Positions 30,473-42,779 of a DNA stretch of 64,000 bases are shown here, in pieces. Source of the stretch: Deinococcus aerolatus (GTDB lineage Bacteria; Deinococcota; Deinococci; Deinococcales; Deinococcaceae). A program made the translations under genes and the position numbers. The notes below the pieces were generated by a model, which worked only from the letters and a program-made list of their open reading frames with translations, ran no database searches and was not told the origin of the DNA. The stretch covers positions 62,001-126,000 of the forward strand of contig NZ_BMOL01000002.1 in the NCBI RefSeq assembly GCF_014647055.1. Direction: 5' to 3'. The first letter of the stretch is position 1. Every line of letters begins with the position of its first letter.

Positions 30473-31545
30473 CCCTGGACGAGCTGCTGCAGGAGATGGT
30501 GGGCCGCCGGGCCTCGGACATTCACCTGCACGCTGGCAGCCCGCCGATGGGCCGGGTGGACGGCCACCTGGTGGCCTTTGGCGCGCAGGCGCTGATGCCT
30601 CCCGACACTGCCCTGCTGGCGCAGGCGCTGATGTCCGCCGAGCAGTGGGACGACTTTGCCTACCGCAACGAGCTGGACCTGGCCTACGGGGTGTCCGGGC
30701 TGGGCCGCTTCCGCTGCAACATCTTCCGGCAGCGCGGTTCGGTGGGCATTGTCATGCGGGTGGTGACCGACGCCGTTCCCGGCTTCGAGTCGCTGGGCCT
30801 GCCGGCCGGCGTCCTGCAGGGCCTGGCCGAGGCCCCGCGCGGCCTGATTCTGGTGACTGGCCCCACCGGCAGCGGCAAGTCCACCACCCTGGCCAGCCTG
30901 ATCGACCACATCAACTGCACCTTTGCCTCCAACGTCATCACGGTGGAAGACCCCATCGAGATCCTGCACAGGAACAAGAAGAGCATCGTGGTGCAGCGCG
31001 AGATCGGCACCGATACCCGCGATTTCCGCACTGCCCTGAAATACGCCATGCGTCAGGACCCCGACGTGATTATGATCGGCGAGATGCGCGACAAGGAGAC
31101 CGTCGAGGCCGCCCTGAGCGCGGCGCAGACGGGACACCTTGTCCTCAGCACCCTGCACACCCAGGACGCGGTGCGGTCTGTCAACCGCATCATCGACTTC
31201 TTCGCCCCCTACGAGCGTGCCCAGGTCCGGCTGCAACTGGCCGAAACGCTGGTGGGCATCGTCAGCCAGCGGCTTCTGCGGCGTTCGGACGGCGTGGGGC
31301 GTGCGCTGGCGCTGGAGGTGATGCTCAACACCCCCCTGATCCAGGAATACATCAAGGACGAGGCCAAGACCCCGCTGATCAAGGACGCCCTGATGGAAGA
31401 CAACATTCGCGGCATGCATACCTTCGATCAGCATCTGGCACAGCTGTACCAGCACAACATGATCACCATGGATGAGGCCCTGAACGCCGCGAGCAGTCCT
31501 CATGAGCTGAAGCTGATGGTCACGCGCAGCGGCCACGGGTACTAG
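30469..31545 (+). CDS. pilT: Type IV pilus retraction ATPase, PilT/PilU family
   Basis: 358 residues. Secretion ATPase that drives pilus retraction, for twitching and natural DNA uptake. Walker A GPTGSGKST, Asp box ITVEDPIE, Walker B IGEMRDKETVEAAL, His box TGHLVLSTLHT. The C-terminal segment around IRGMHTFDQHLAQLY is more PilU-like than the AIRNLIRE motif of PilT. GTG 30469 overlaps the panC stop. No other pilus gene lies in the window. Confidence 0.93.
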   Translation: MTLDELLQEMVGRRASDIHLHAGSPPMGRVDGHLVAFGAQALMPPDTALLAQALMSAEQWDDFAYRNELDLAYGVSGLGRFRCNIFRQRGSVGIVMRVVTDAVPGFESLGLPAGVLQGLAEAPRGLILVTGPTGSGKSTTLASLIDHINCTFASNVITVEDPIEILHRNKKSIVVQREIGTDTRDFRTALKYAMRQDPDVIMIGEMRDKETVEAALSAAQTGHLVLSTLHTQDAVRSVNRIIDFFAPYERAQVRLQLAETLVGIVSQRLLRRSDGVGRALALEVMLNTPLIQEYIKDEAKTPLIKDALMEDNIRGMHTFDQHLAQLYQHNMITMDEALNAASSPHELKLMVTRSGHGY

Positions 31546-31657
31546 CCGGAGACTCTGGATACTCTAGAGACAACGCGTCGCCGTTTGCCCTTCCGGCGCC
31601 TAGTACCGACCTTTCACCTGTCGTGTAGATCATCCTCCACCGCGCTGGAGAGGGTGC

Positions 31658-31663
31658 TACACT
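31658..31663 (+). promoter_or_regulatory. -10 box TACACT for the ugpC-like gene
   Basis: TACACT lies about 135 nt before ATG 31798 with no start codon at leaderless distance, so this gene has a long 5' leader. Confidence 0.45.
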
Positions 31664-31692
31664 GTGAGCGTCAGATTGGCATAAGCGTAAGC

Positions 31693-31747
31693 AACGGGTT
31701 TCTCGTTCTCGTACCCCGGTTGTCCGAACTGTATCGGCATTTTTTTT
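31693..31747 (+). promoter_or_regulatory. Possible attenuator in the leader of the ugpC-like gene
   Basis: Two small hairpins share the same bases. AACGGG (31693-31698) can pair with CCCCGGTT (31714-31721), and CGGTT (31717-31721) can instead pair with AACTG (31727-31731). The second hairpin is followed by eight Ts (31740-31747). This resembles an antiterminator/terminator pair, but the stems are short. Confidence 0.3.
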
Positions 31748-31797
31748 GTGTCATACCCATTCACGGACAAGAGTAGGGGCGAAAGGTAGGCGTACTC

Positions 31798-33012
<1,215 letters not shown>

Positions 33013-33029
33013 TTCGGTTTAGTGAAGCT

Positions 33030-33067
33030 GGAAGGGCCGGAGGCGTGGTTGCGCCTCCGGCCCTTCC
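33030..33067. terminator. Terminator after the ugpC-like gene
   Basis: A perfect 16-bp stem (33030-33045 with 33052-33067) and a 6-nt loop, between convergent genes. There is no T-tract. Confidence 0.75.
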
Positions 33068-33090
33068 GTGTGGTGCTGTCGCTCCGGGGC

Positions 33091-33879
33091 TCAGCCGCGC
33101 ACGTCCCGGTTGCCGAACACCGGCGCGGCAATCCAGACCAGTGCGGCCCCCAGCAGCAGGCAGACCAGCAGGGGCGTGGGGCTGACCCCGCGTTCCAGCG
33201 GCAAATCGCTCAGCGCGTATTTCCAGGGGTTGAGCCACGCCACATCGCCCAGGAGCGGCACCTGCGCCGCCACGCTCTGTAGCACCACCAGCCCGATGCC
33301 CAGGCCCGCGCCCACCCCGGCGGCCAGACCGGAGCGGCCGGTCGCCGCGCCGACGGCGAAGGCCAGCGCCCCGAACAGCCAGGCGCCCAGCGTGTGCAGC
33401 GCCGCCGCGCCCAGCAGTCTTCCGGCGGGCAGCGGGGCCTGAAACACCTGTCCGGCCAGCCAGATACTCAGGAACAGCACGGTGCCCAGCGCCAGCAGCA
33501 TGGTCAGCAGGGCGGCCCCACGGCCCAGCAGCAGGGCGCCGCGTGGCAACGGCTGTGCCAGGGGAAACTCCAGCCAGCCGCGCTCCTCGTGACCCGCAAT
33601 CAGCGCCGAGCCCTGCAGGGCGGCGAAGATGGTGAGCAGGACGGGCATCAGGCTCAGGAGCTTGCCGCCCACGTACCCGGCGGGCGTGCCCAGGTTGTCG
33701 CCTGCCAGCGCCCGCAGCGATTGGGGCAGGGTCTGCATCAGGTCAGCCAGGGCGCTGTTGCCCTTGAGCAGCGGAAAGAAGGCCAGCAGAGTCACCGTGT
33801 ACAGCGTGATACCCACCGCCCACCACAGGACGCTGCGCCGCGAGTCCTTCATCGTCTGTGCCCACACTTCAAGCCACAT
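33091..33879 (-). CDS. ABC-2 type transporter permease
   Basis: 262 residues with about six hydrophobic segments, a short cytoplasmic N-terminus (MKDSRRSVLWWAVG) and a large extracytoplasmic loop after the first helix (GNSALADLMQ), typical of ABC-2 permeases with YhfP/YtrF-like partners. With the upstream ATPase it forms an exporter whose substrate is unknown; lipid, peptide or antibiotic export are the usual options. It overlaps the ATPase gene by 11 nt. Confidence 0.85.
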   Translation of the reverse strand: MWLEVWAQTMKDSRRSVLWWAVGITLYTVTLLAFFPLLKGNSALADLMQTLPQSLRALAGDNLGTPAGYVGGKLLSLMPVLLTIFAALQGSALIAGHEERGWLEFPLAQPLPRGALLLGRGAALLTMLLALGTVLFLSIWLAGQVFQAPLPAGRLLGAAALHTLGAWLFGALAFAVGAATGRSGLAAGVGAGLGIGLVVLQSVAAQVPLLGDVAWLNPWKYALSDLPLERGVSPTPLLVCLLLGAALVWIAAPVFGNRDVRG

Positions 33880-34780
33880 GAATGTCCGCCATGCGCGGCG
33901 TTTCGCTGCGGTACTCGTCCATGAAGGCGTCCTCCAGCGTGGACGGCGTAAGGCTCAGTGAGGACAGCGACTGACCCGCCAGCGCCCGGACCAGCGCGTC
34001 GGGGCCGCCGCGCCACTGCCCCCGGAAGTCCAGCCCGTCGGTCACGCCGCCGCTCATACCGGGTAGCGCGGCAAGGTCGACGCTGGGGGGGCGGGCAAAA
34101 CGCAGCGTCACCTGTTGCGGCAGGCTGGCCTTGAGTTCACGCACGCCCTCCACCCGGATCAGTTCGCCGCGCCGGATGATGCCCACCCGCCCAGCAATAC
34201 GCTCGATCTCGCTCAGGACGTGGCTGGACAGAAACACGGTGCGGCCCTCGCTGCTGGCCTCGCGCAGCAGGTCCAGCGCGGTTTCCTGGGCCAGCGGGTC
34301 CAGACCGTTGGTGGGTTCGTCCAGCATCAGCAGTTCGGGGCGGTGCATCAGGGCCAGGGTCAGGCCCACCTTCTGGCGGTTGCCCTTGCTCAGGGTGCCC
34401 AGGCGGACGTCCAGCCGCAGCTGCAGCCGCCGGGCCACCTCCAGCCCGTAGGTGTTGCTGGCACCGCCGCGCAGTCGGCAACTGCGGGTCATCAGGTCGC
34501 GGGCCGTGTGGTCCCGGACCAGGTGGACCTCGCCGGGCAGGTAGCCCACCCGCCGGTGAACCGCTACCCGCTGCTGCCACACGTCATGGCCCAGGATCTG
34601 CCCACGGCCCCCGGTGGGCCGCAGGAAACCCATCAGCGTCCGGATGGCAGTGGTCTTGCCCGCACCGTTCGGCCCGATGAAACCGAAAATCTCGCCTGCG
34701 GGCACACTCAGCGTCAGCGGGGCCAGGCCCACGCCAGGGGCATACAGTTTGCTGAGGCCGCTGGTTTCTATGGCGTTCAT
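33869..34780 (-). CDS. ABC exporter ATP-binding protein
   Basis: 303 residues. Walker A GPNGAGKTTAIR, signature LSKGNRQKVGL (the SKGN variant typical of BcrA-like exporters), Walker B LLMLDEPTNGLDP, H-loop LSSHVLSE, and a C-terminal domain ending DAFMDEYR. GGAGGA lies 3 nt before ATG 34780, so this gene has a normal leader. Partner of the ABC-2 permease. Confidence 0.92.
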   Translation of the reverse strand: MNAIETSGLSKLYAPGVGLAPLTLSVPAGEIFGFIGPNGAGKTTAIRTLMGFLRPTGGRGQILGHDVWQQRVAVHRRVGYLPGEVHLVRDHTARDLMTRSCRLRGGASNTYGLEVARRLQLRLDVRLGTLSKGNRQKVGLTLALMHRPELLMLDEPTNGLDPLAQETALDLLREASSEGRTVFLSSHVLSEIERIAGRVGIIRRGELIRVEGVRELKASLPQQVTLRFARPPSVDLAALPGMSGGVTDGLDFRGQWRGGPDALVRALAGQSLSSLSLTPSTLEDAFMDEYRSETPRMADIHVA

Positions 34781-35140
34781 GCGTCCTCCGGTGTGGTCCC
34801 GTACGGCCTGGGCGGGGTGGTCGTTGACCTGGGGTGACACGTCGGTCCATCCGGGTGCAGTCAACGTCTCAGGGCCGTGGAGTCTGTGGCGGGGCTCTCG
34901 GTTCGTCTCGCTCTGGTCTTCAGACGTACTACGCGGGCTTGCCCCTGTTGGTTTCCAGATCTCGGCGCCACGCTCAGACCCGCAGTCCCGGCAATCCATG
35001 GAGGCGCCCATTATGGGACTGATGCTGCGGAACCGGAGGACGTGCCAGTCAGCTGGCACCTCACCGGGGCGGCAGGCACAACCGGTGGTCTGCGCTGACT
35101 GCTAACGTGATCTGCATCTGACATCACCCGTGCCCGAATC
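34781..35140. other. Gene-free region upstream of the ABC exporter and typA
   Basis: I see no supported gene in these 360 bp. They hold a perfect inverted repeat, GTGCCAG-tcag-CTGGCAC (35042-35059), that could be an operator or a small hairpin. The minus-strand reading frame of the ATPase stays open through much of it, but GGAGGA at 34780 fixes the start. Confidence 0.4.
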
Positions 35141-35149
35141 TGCTAAAAT
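35141..35149 (+). promoter_or_regulatory. Extended -10 promoter of typA
   Basis: TGCTAAAAT combines an extended -10 TG with TAAAAT (35144-35149). The start would be near 35156, giving a leader of about 200 nt. Confidence 0.6.
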
Positions 35150-35163
35150 CTTCGTTCGGGTGT

Positions 35164-35215
35164 CCCGCCCACTCGCGGCCAGCAGAACTGGCGCAGGAGT
35201 TGAGGCGGGCTTTTT
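35164..35215 (+). promoter_or_regulatory. Terminator-like element in the typA leader
   Basis: Outer stem CCCGCC/GGCGGG (35164-35169 and 35204-35209), inner stem GCCAG/CTGGC (35178-35182 and 35188-35192), followed by C and five Ts (35211-35215). It lies just downstream of the promoter and 140 nt before typA, so it could attenuate typA or end a small RNA of about 60 nt. Confidence 0.4.
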
Positions 35216-35352
35216 GAGGTCGGTCCTGACGCCCCAGCGCACTTTTCCCTGGCCTGTGGCGCGGACCGGAAGCACCACGCAAACAACACACTGTCCTCCC
35301 ACTTGTCGGGCTTTCTCCGGCAGGCAGCGCCGGGCAGAAGAGAGGAAAAAAT

Positions 35353-37134
<1,782 letters not shown>

Positions 37135-37144
37135 ACCGACTCCA

Positions 37145-37197
37145 CCCAGAAGAGAAGCCCCCGCTCCTGCAAAGGACACGGGGGCTTCTCTTCTGGG
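37145..37197. terminator. Terminator after typA
   Basis: A perfect 19-bp stem (37145-37163 with 37179-37197) with a 15-nt loop containing TCCT/AGGA, between convergent genes. Confidence 0.85.
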
Positions 37198-37239
37198 CTG
37201 GACTGTGTCCATGCTGATGACGCGAATGCGTCTCCGCGC

Positions 37240-37803
37240 TCAGCTCTTGCGGAGTTTTGGCCCCAGGCTCAGCTCCGATTCTGCCGTGCCGAAGCGTTCG
37301 CGCAGAAAGCGGCCCTGGCTCAGGAGGCGGTCCGCCGTGGCGTGGTCATGGCGCAGCGCCTCGCGCACGCCGTCTTCCAGCAGACCCAGCTGCTCGGTCA
37401 GCAGCGTTTCGGGCGGCTGGCCCTGGCTTTCCAGGGTGCGCCGCGCACCCTCGGTGAGATTCAGGTAGGCCCGCAGCGTGTCGGGCAGGTAGGCCTCGCG
37501 GGTCTGCGACAGCAGGTAGGCAGTGCGGCTGTCACCGTCCACCCCGGCGCGGTGAGCGTCAATCACTGTGCACAGCAGTTCCCAGGCCTGGGTGCGGGCC
37601 GGTCCGGGCAGGCGCAGGGCCAGCGATTCCGGGGCCTCGGCCTGCGGGCGGGGCAGGGGCGCCTGGGCCGCAGCGGCGGACAGCGGCGAGGCTTCCTGCG
37701 GGGTGAGGGTCATGGCCTTGCGGGCGGACTTGCCCGCGTGGTCCACGTAGACGATGGCCGTGATGCCGCCGAAGATGATAAGCAGGATCAGGACGGCCAT
37801 CAT
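37240..37803 (-). CDS. Single-pass membrane protein of unknown function
   Basis: 187 residues. One N-terminal transmembrane helix (MMAVLILLIIFGGITAIVYV), then an Ala/Pro-rich linker and a helical soluble domain (about 70-187) with a basic C-terminus. The domain composition (REAYLPDTLRAYLNL, ALRHDHATADRLL) suggests a helical bundle. I do not recognise a family. AAGG lies 8 nt before the start. An SPFH-domain gene follows upstream on the same strand. Confidence 0.65.
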   Translation of the reverse strand: MMAVLILLIIFGGITAIVYVDHAGKSARKAMTLTPQEASPLSAAAAQAPLPRPQAEAPESLALRLPGPARTQAWELLCTVIDAHRAGVDGDSRTAYLLSQTREAYLPDTLRAYLNLTEGARRTLESQGQPPETLLTEQLGLLEDGVREALRHDHATADRLLSQGRFLRERFGTAESELSLGPKLRKS

Positions 37804-37893
37804 GGGGCGAACCTTCTTTCGCCAGGCTGCTCAAGCGTCGTTCGGCTCATTCTGACCAGTCTAACGCCCATCCGGCGGGTGCGCTGCATTCCG

Positions 37894-38892
37894 TCAATTG
37901 CCCGGCTTGGCCGGTGCGGTGGGCTGCTGTGGCGTGGGCTGCGTCTGCGTTCCGAGCGATTTCAGGTCCAGCAGGAAGTTGCCGTCGCTGGGCAGCATGA
38001 TGGTCTGGACGCCGGGGGCCAGGCGCTCGGCCACCGTCAGCTGGATCAGTTGCGGGTTTTCCTTGAGGGCGCGGCCCCGCAAGGAGAGCGCCTCGGCCTC
38101 GCCCTTGGCCGTTTCGATGGCGGCCTTGGCCTTGCCCTCGGCCTGCACCACGTCGCGCTGGGCGCTGATCTCGGCCTGTTGCAGGCGATTTCTCTCCACG
38201 GCCACCTGCTGCTCAGCGGTCTGCTTTTGCTCGATGGCCTGGGCAACGCTCTCGGGGATCTTCAGTTCGCGCAGCAGGATGGCGTCGAGAATCAGGTTAT
38301 TGCGCGCAAACGACTTCTGCAGTTCGGTGGTGATGCTGGCCTCCAGCTGGGTGCGCTGGTTGCTGATCAGGTCGGCGGCCCCGAACTGTCCGATGGAGTC
38401 GCGCACCTTGCTGCGAAGCTGGGGGCGCAGGACGGTGTTGATGTAGTTGCGTCCAAGGTCCTTATGGAGAATGGCCGCCTTGCTGCGGTCGATGCGGAAC
38501 TGCACCGTCACGTCTGCTGTGATGTCCAGTCCCTCCTTGCTGCGGGCGCGGATTGACCCCTCGTCGTTCTGGGCCGCGTTCTGCGCGAGGGTCACTTCCT
38601 GAAGCCGGGCGTCGTACAGGTTCACCTGATCCACGAACGGCACCACGAAATGCAGCCCGGCCTCCAGTGGGTTAGGCTTGACGCCGCTCAGGGCGCTGAA
38701 CACCACGCCCACAAACCCCGCCGGGATGACCCGCACGCTCTGCGACACGATCAGGCCTGCCACTACCACGCCGCCGATAATCCAGCCCAGGCGCGGGGAG
38801 ATGCGAACCGGCGGCGGGCCGCTGGGATTGTTGACCGGATTGGTTATGTGGGGGGTGGAGTCGCGGTTGCGGCCGTCGCCAGGGTTGGTCAT
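37894..38892 (-). CDS. SPFH/prohibitin-family membrane protein
   Basis: 332 residues. A short Pro-rich cytoplasmic tail, one transmembrane helix (about 35-55), an SPFH domain (IPAGFVGVVFSALSGVKPNPLEAGLH, LQEVTLAQN, KEGLDITADVTVQFRID), a long Ala/Glu/Gln coiled coil (about 200-270) and a Pro/Gln/Thr-rich end. Prohibitin-like proteins form membrane-bound rings and in bacteria often hold FtsH-type proteases. ATG 38892 was chosen at the Asn-rich start; TACCTG just upstream is not a clean -10 box. Confidence 0.85.
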   Translation of the reverse strand: MTNPGDGRNRDSTPHITNPVNNPSGPPPVRISPRLGWIIGGVVVAGLIVSQSVRVIPAGFVGVVFSALSGVKPNPLEAGLHFVVPFVDQVNLYDARLQEVTLAQNAAQNDEGSIRARSKEGLDITADVTVQFRIDRSKAAILHKDLGRNYINTVLRPQLRSKVRDSIGQFGAADLISNQRTQLEASITTELQKSFARNNLILDAILLRELKIPESVAQAIEQKQTAEQQVAVERNRLQQAEISAQRDVVQAEGKAKAAIETAKGEAEALSLRGRALKENPQLIQLTVAERLAPGVQTIMLPSDGNFLLDLKSLGTQTQPTPQQPTAPAKPGN

Positions 38893-38956
38893 ACACCCAG
38901 GTACGCGACCAGCGCGGCGAAAGTTGCTGCCCCACGGCCTGCTGCCCTTCACGGCA

Positions 38957-38983
38957 ACAAAGAAGGGGACGCCTGAGCGCCCC
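38957..38983 (-). terminator. Terminator after the LolA-like gene
   Basis: On the minus strand, GGGGGCGC-tcag-GCGTCCCC (one mismatch), followed by TTCTTTG. Confidence 0.6.
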
Positions 38984-39002
38984 CCGCTTCAGCGTTACTT
39001 CA

Positions 39003-39677
39003 CTACTGCCGGATGATCTCCGCGTCCTTGGGCAACTGCTTGAGGCCCGCGGCGCTGAGGCCGGAGTTGACCTTGTAATTGCTGACGTTCAGGTCCGCCA
39101 GCGATTTGCCCGCGCTGCTCACGATCTGGATGCGGGTGGGCCGCCAGCCTGCCTCGGTGATGTACACGCGGGTCCGGTCGGTGGAGTTGCCGTTCTTGGG
39201 CGTGGCCTCCAGCTGGAACAGCCGCTTGCCTGCCGCGCCCGTGGTGGACAGCAGTTTCACGTTGTACTCCGACAGCAGCGCGGCGGCGTTGCTCAGCTGC
39301 GTGAAATCCAGGCCGCCGAAACCGGCGCCATCCGCCGCCTTCTTGGTGGACATAACCGTGACCTGGTTGGTCAGGAACAGGTACTGGCGAATCTCGTTCT
39401 TGTCGGCCACGACAATGTTGTCGGCCAGCGCGTCGGGCGCGTTGAACTGCAGGCGGGCCACGTTCTGCGCCGGAATGCTCTTGACCGTCAGGTCGATCTT
39501 CTGGGCGCTGGATTCCAGTGAGGCGCTGCCGCTCAGGCGGAACGAGACGTCCTTGGCGGCCTTCTGGGCGGCGTCGACTCTGGAGATGATGTCCTGGGCG
39601 GTCTGGGCGGAGGCGGAGGGAATCAGCAACACGCCGCAAAGGGCGAGAATGGACGTTAATTTGAGAGGTTTCCTCAT
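39003..39677 (-). CDS. LolA-like outer-membrane lipoprotein-sorting protein
   Basis: 224 residues. Signal peptide (about 1-24, ending ASA), then a LolA/LppX-type fold: [25 protein letters not shown], repeated amphipathic strands, and a C-terminal half with [12 protein letters not shown] and [16 protein letters not shown]. Such proteins shield lipoprotein acyl chains or other lipids in the periplasm. Deinococcus has an unusual multilayer envelope, so the cargo may differ. GATACT 7 nt upstream suggests a leaderless mRNA. Confidence 0.8.
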   Translation of the reverse strand: MRKPLKLTSILALCGVLLIPSASAQTAQDIISRVDAAQKAAKDVSFRLSGSASLESSAQKIDLTVKSIPAQNVARLQFNAPDALADNIVVADKNEIRQYLFLTNQVTVMSTKKAADGAGFGGLDFTQLSNAAALLSEYNVKLLSTTGAAGKRLFQLEATPKNGNSTDRTRVYITEAGWRPTRIQIVSSAGKSLADLNVSNYKVNSGLSAAGLKQLPKDAEIIRQ

Positions 39678-39684
39678 GTCCGGA

Positions 39685-39690
39685 AGTATC
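39685..39690 (-). promoter_or_regulatory. -10 box GATACT for the LolA-like gene
   Basis: GATACT on the minus strand, 7 nt before ATG 39677. It deviates from TANNNT but matches 4 of 6 positions of TATAAT. Confidence 0.4.
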
Positions 39691-39810
39691 GCGTCACGGC
39701 GTGTGAGAAGGCCGCGCGGCGGCTGACGCGGGGTTCACGCTCTGGCTGGGCTGGCTGGCTGGTCCGCCCGCCCCCGGCCCGTCAAGTCGGATGGTTAAAT
39801 TGGGCAGTGG

Positions 39811-40287
<477 letters not shown>

Positions 40288-40511
40288 GGACGCTCCGGGG
40301 CGGTCCGACGGTGGGAACAGGGCGGCAAGCGGTTCATCTGGCCGGCAGTCTAGCGGACTGTGCCGGGCCGCAGCGCCTGCCTGTGCGCCCAGGCCAGGGC
40401 GGTCCGGGGCCTTGTGCGCTGACCCGGAGGTCAGGAAACTGGCGTCCGCAGGCGCAATCTCGGCACGAAGTCCCACGGTCCACTGCGCGACTTTCGGTCA
40501 CAATGCGCAGA

Positions 40512-41807
40512 ATGAATGCAGGCGGGGAGAACCAGGAACAGTGGGCGCAGACGGCCATGTTCACCGCCTCGGAGGTAGAGGCGCAGACCGGCGTGCCGGC
40601 TGCAACGCTGCGGCAGTGGGAGCGGCGCTACGGGTTTCCGCGCCCCGTGCGCAACGACAGTGGGTACCGGATGTACTCGCCGGACGACGTGCGCGATATC
40701 GGGATCATGCTGGGCCACCAGCGCAGCGGCGTCGGGGCGCGGATGGCCGCCGAGTTGACCCGCAAGGGCATGACGGGGGGAGGCGCGGGGAGAAGCGGGC
40801 TGGTGCGTCCCGTCACCCTTGCCCCGGCCCGCCAACATGCGCTGCTGGCAGCCCCTGCCGCCTCATCCCCAGTCCCGATGTCCGCCCCGGTGTCCCTGCC
40901 TGCCCTGGCGGGTCAGCTGACCCAGGCGCTGGTCACCGCCGACTACGTGCGGGCCGGTGACGTGCTGGCCGGGGCGCACGCGCGGCTGCCGGTCGAGGAC
41001 GTGATGACCGGCGTCATGTCCCCGGCGCTGGTGGAGATCGGCGAGCGCTGGGCCAGGGGCGAGATCACCATTGCCCACGAACGCGGGGCCAGTCATTTTC
41101 TGCGTTCGCGGCTGTCGGCCCTGATGGACATCGCGGGGCCGGAAGACACAGACACCGGCTGGGGACCGTTGCTGGTGGCGGCCTGCGCGCCCGGCGAGCA
41201 GCATGAGCTGGGACTGATGATGCAGGCCCTGGCCCTGCGCCGCCGGGGGCTGCGGGTGGCGTACCTGGGAGCGAACGTGCCGCTGGGCGACCTGACCATC
41301 TTCGCCCACGAACGGGGCGCGCAGGCCATCCTGCTGAGCATCAACGGCGAGTGGGCGCTGGGTGACTGGGGCAACGGGGCCTGGGTGGACGGGGCCTGGG
41401 TGGCGGATGCGCCGCCGGACCGCGCCGTGTACCCGGCGAGCAGGCCGGTGCGGACTGGGACCCATGGTCTGGCGTGGGTGTCCGGCAGCGCGGACCAGGC
41501 CGCGCCCCAGCCCCAGCGGCAACGGCCTGTGTGCCAGCGAACAGCGCTGCAACGGCTGGGCCTGCCGGTTTTTCTGGGCGGCGCCCTGATGAACGCCCGG
41601 CCTGCGCTGGCCGCTGAACTGGGCGGCCTCTATGCTGGACCCGATGCGCCAGCGGCGGCGGCCACCATTTCCGGGGTGCTGGGCCATGCCCTGCACGCCG
41701 CGCAGGCCGCAGACCCAGACCGCGAAGCTACGCCTTCCCAGGCACCGCACTCATCTCAGGCAGGCGTGAACCGGCCAGGGCCAGATCAGGAAGGAGAACA
41801 GACATGA
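40512..41807 (+). CDS. MerR-family regulator with B12-binding domain (LitR/CarH-like)
   Basis: 431 residues. MerR HTH at the N-terminus ([28 protein letters not shown], about 16-64), a linker, a B12-cap helical bundle (about 130-210) and a cobalamin domain with the lower-ligand motif EQHELG (His231). Light-sensing CarH uses the motif Wx9EH plus a His right after that Trp; here the motif reads W180...E190-R191 and Ala181, so both His residues of the upper face are lost. About 65 residues of Gly/Trp/Ala-rich sequence (281-345) interrupt the B12 domain. The stop overlaps the next gene as ATGA. CACAAT precedes ATG 40512; ATG 40503 is also in frame. Confidence 0.85.
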   Translation: MNAGGENQEQWAQTAMFTASEVEAQTGVPAATLRQWERRYGFPRPVRNDSGYRMYSPDDVRDIGIMLGHQRSGVGARMAAELTRKGMTGGGAGRSGLVRPVTLAPARQHALLAAPAASSPVPMSAPVSLPALAGQLTQALVTADYVRAGDVLAGAHARLPVEDVMTGVMSPALVEIGERWARGEITIAHERGASHFLRSRLSALMDIAGPEDTDTGWGPLLVAACAPGEQHELGLMMQALALRRRGLRVAYLGANVPLGDLTIFAHERGAQAILLSINGEWALGDWGNGAWVDGAWVADAPPDRAVYPASRPVRTGTHGLAWVSGSADQAAPQPQRQRPVCQRTALQRLGLPVFLGGALMNARPALAAELGGLYAGPDAPAAAATISGVLGHALHAAQAADPDREATPSQAPHSSQAGVNRPGPDQEGEQT

Positions 41808-42688
41808 GGATTCTCGTGACCGGGGGCACCGGTTTTGTGGGGCAGGCAGTGGTCAGGGAACTGGTTTCGCGCGGGCATCAGGTCTGGGCGGGCAGCCGCG
41901 AGGGCCGGGAGGGCGGCGCGGGGCAGGCGGTCCGGCTGGACGTGACCGATCCGTCCAGCGTGCTGGCCGCCGTGGCTGCCGCCGATCCCGACGCCGTGGT
42001 TCATCTGGTGGGCATCATTGCCGAGAAGGGCACGCAGACCTTTCAGGCGGTGCACGTGGACGGCACCCGGCACGTGCTGGCCGCCGTGCCACGCACGGCA
42101 CGCTACGTTCACATGAGCGCGTTGGGCGCGGACGTGGATAGCGGCAGCGGCTACAGCGCCAGCAAGGGCCGCGCCGAGGCGCTGGTCAGGGACAGCGGCC
42201 TGCGCTTCACCATCTTCCGCCCCAGCCTGATCTTCGGGGTGGGCGACGACTTCTTCGGGCGGGTGCTGCGTGAGCTGGTCAGTGCGGCGCCCATCGTGCC
42301 GCAGATTGGCAACGGGGCGTTTCCGTTCCGGCCCGTGAGCGTGCAGGACGTGGCGCAGGCTTTTGCCGGGGCCGCCGAAGCTGACCTGGGCCTGGGCGAG
42401 ACCTATGCCCTGACCGGGCCGCAGGAGTACACCTTCCGGCAGCTGCTGGAGCTGGAACTGGGCGCGCTGGGCAAGAAAAAGCCCATTGTGCCTGTGCCGC
42501 TGCCCCTGATGAATCTGGCGGTCCCGCTGATGAATCTGCTGCCCAGTCCGCCGATCACCAGGGACCAGTACGCCATGCTCAAGGAGGGCAACACCGCCCC
42601 CAACGAACCGGCCAGAACGGTGTTCGGGCTGCCGATGCTGGCCCTGCGCGACCAGTTGCCGGAAATTCTCGGCGCTGCGAAGGGCTGA
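41804..42688 (+). CDS. NAD(P)-binding epimerase-like protein, complex I NDUFA9 type
   Basis: 294 residues. Extended short-chain dehydrogenase fold with [11 protein letters not shown] at the N-terminus, [23 protein letters not shown], and [11 protein letters not shown], where Tyr and Lys fit the YxxxK motif. The pattern matches bacterial relatives of the NDUFA9 subunit of complex I, implicated in quinone or lipid metabolism. Coupled to the B12 regulator by ATGA overlap, so it is a likely target or partner in the same response. Confidence 0.85.
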   Translation: MRILVTGGTGFVGQAVVRELVSRGHQVWAGSREGREGGAGQAVRLDVTDPSSVLAAVAAADPDAVVHLVGIIAEKGTQTFQAVHVDGTRHVLAAVPRTARYVHMSALGADVDSGSGYSASKGRAEALVRDSGLRFTIFRPSLIFGVGDDFFGRVLRELVSAAPIVPQIGNGAFPFRPVSVQDVAQAFAGAAEADLGLGETYALTGPQEYTFRQLLELELGALGKKKPIVPVPLPLMNLAVPLMNLLPSPPITRDQYAMLKEGNTAPNEPARTVFGLPMLALRDQLPEILGAAKG

Positions 42689-42764
42689 CGAAGGGGGGGG
42701 GGCGATGTCCCTATTGTCCCCCTCCGCTCCCACCGTTCGCCGTCCGCCACCTTGGCCGGCCGCG

Positions 42765-42770
42765 TAGCAT
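42765..42770 (+). promoter_or_regulatory. -10 box TAGCAT for the DUF898-M48 operon
   Basis: TAGCAT ends 9 nt before ATG 42780. Confidence 0.55.
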
Positions 42771-42779
42771 AACGGGCAG

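Noticed and set aside
35107..35127. GTGAT...ATCAC, a CRP-like inverted repeat upstream of typA
   Set aside because: The spacer is much longer than in known CRP/FNR sites.
39741..39765. GGCTGGCTGG short tandem repeats between the LolA-like and Nudix genes
   Set aside because: Only a few copies in GC-rich intergenic sequence; no sign of function.
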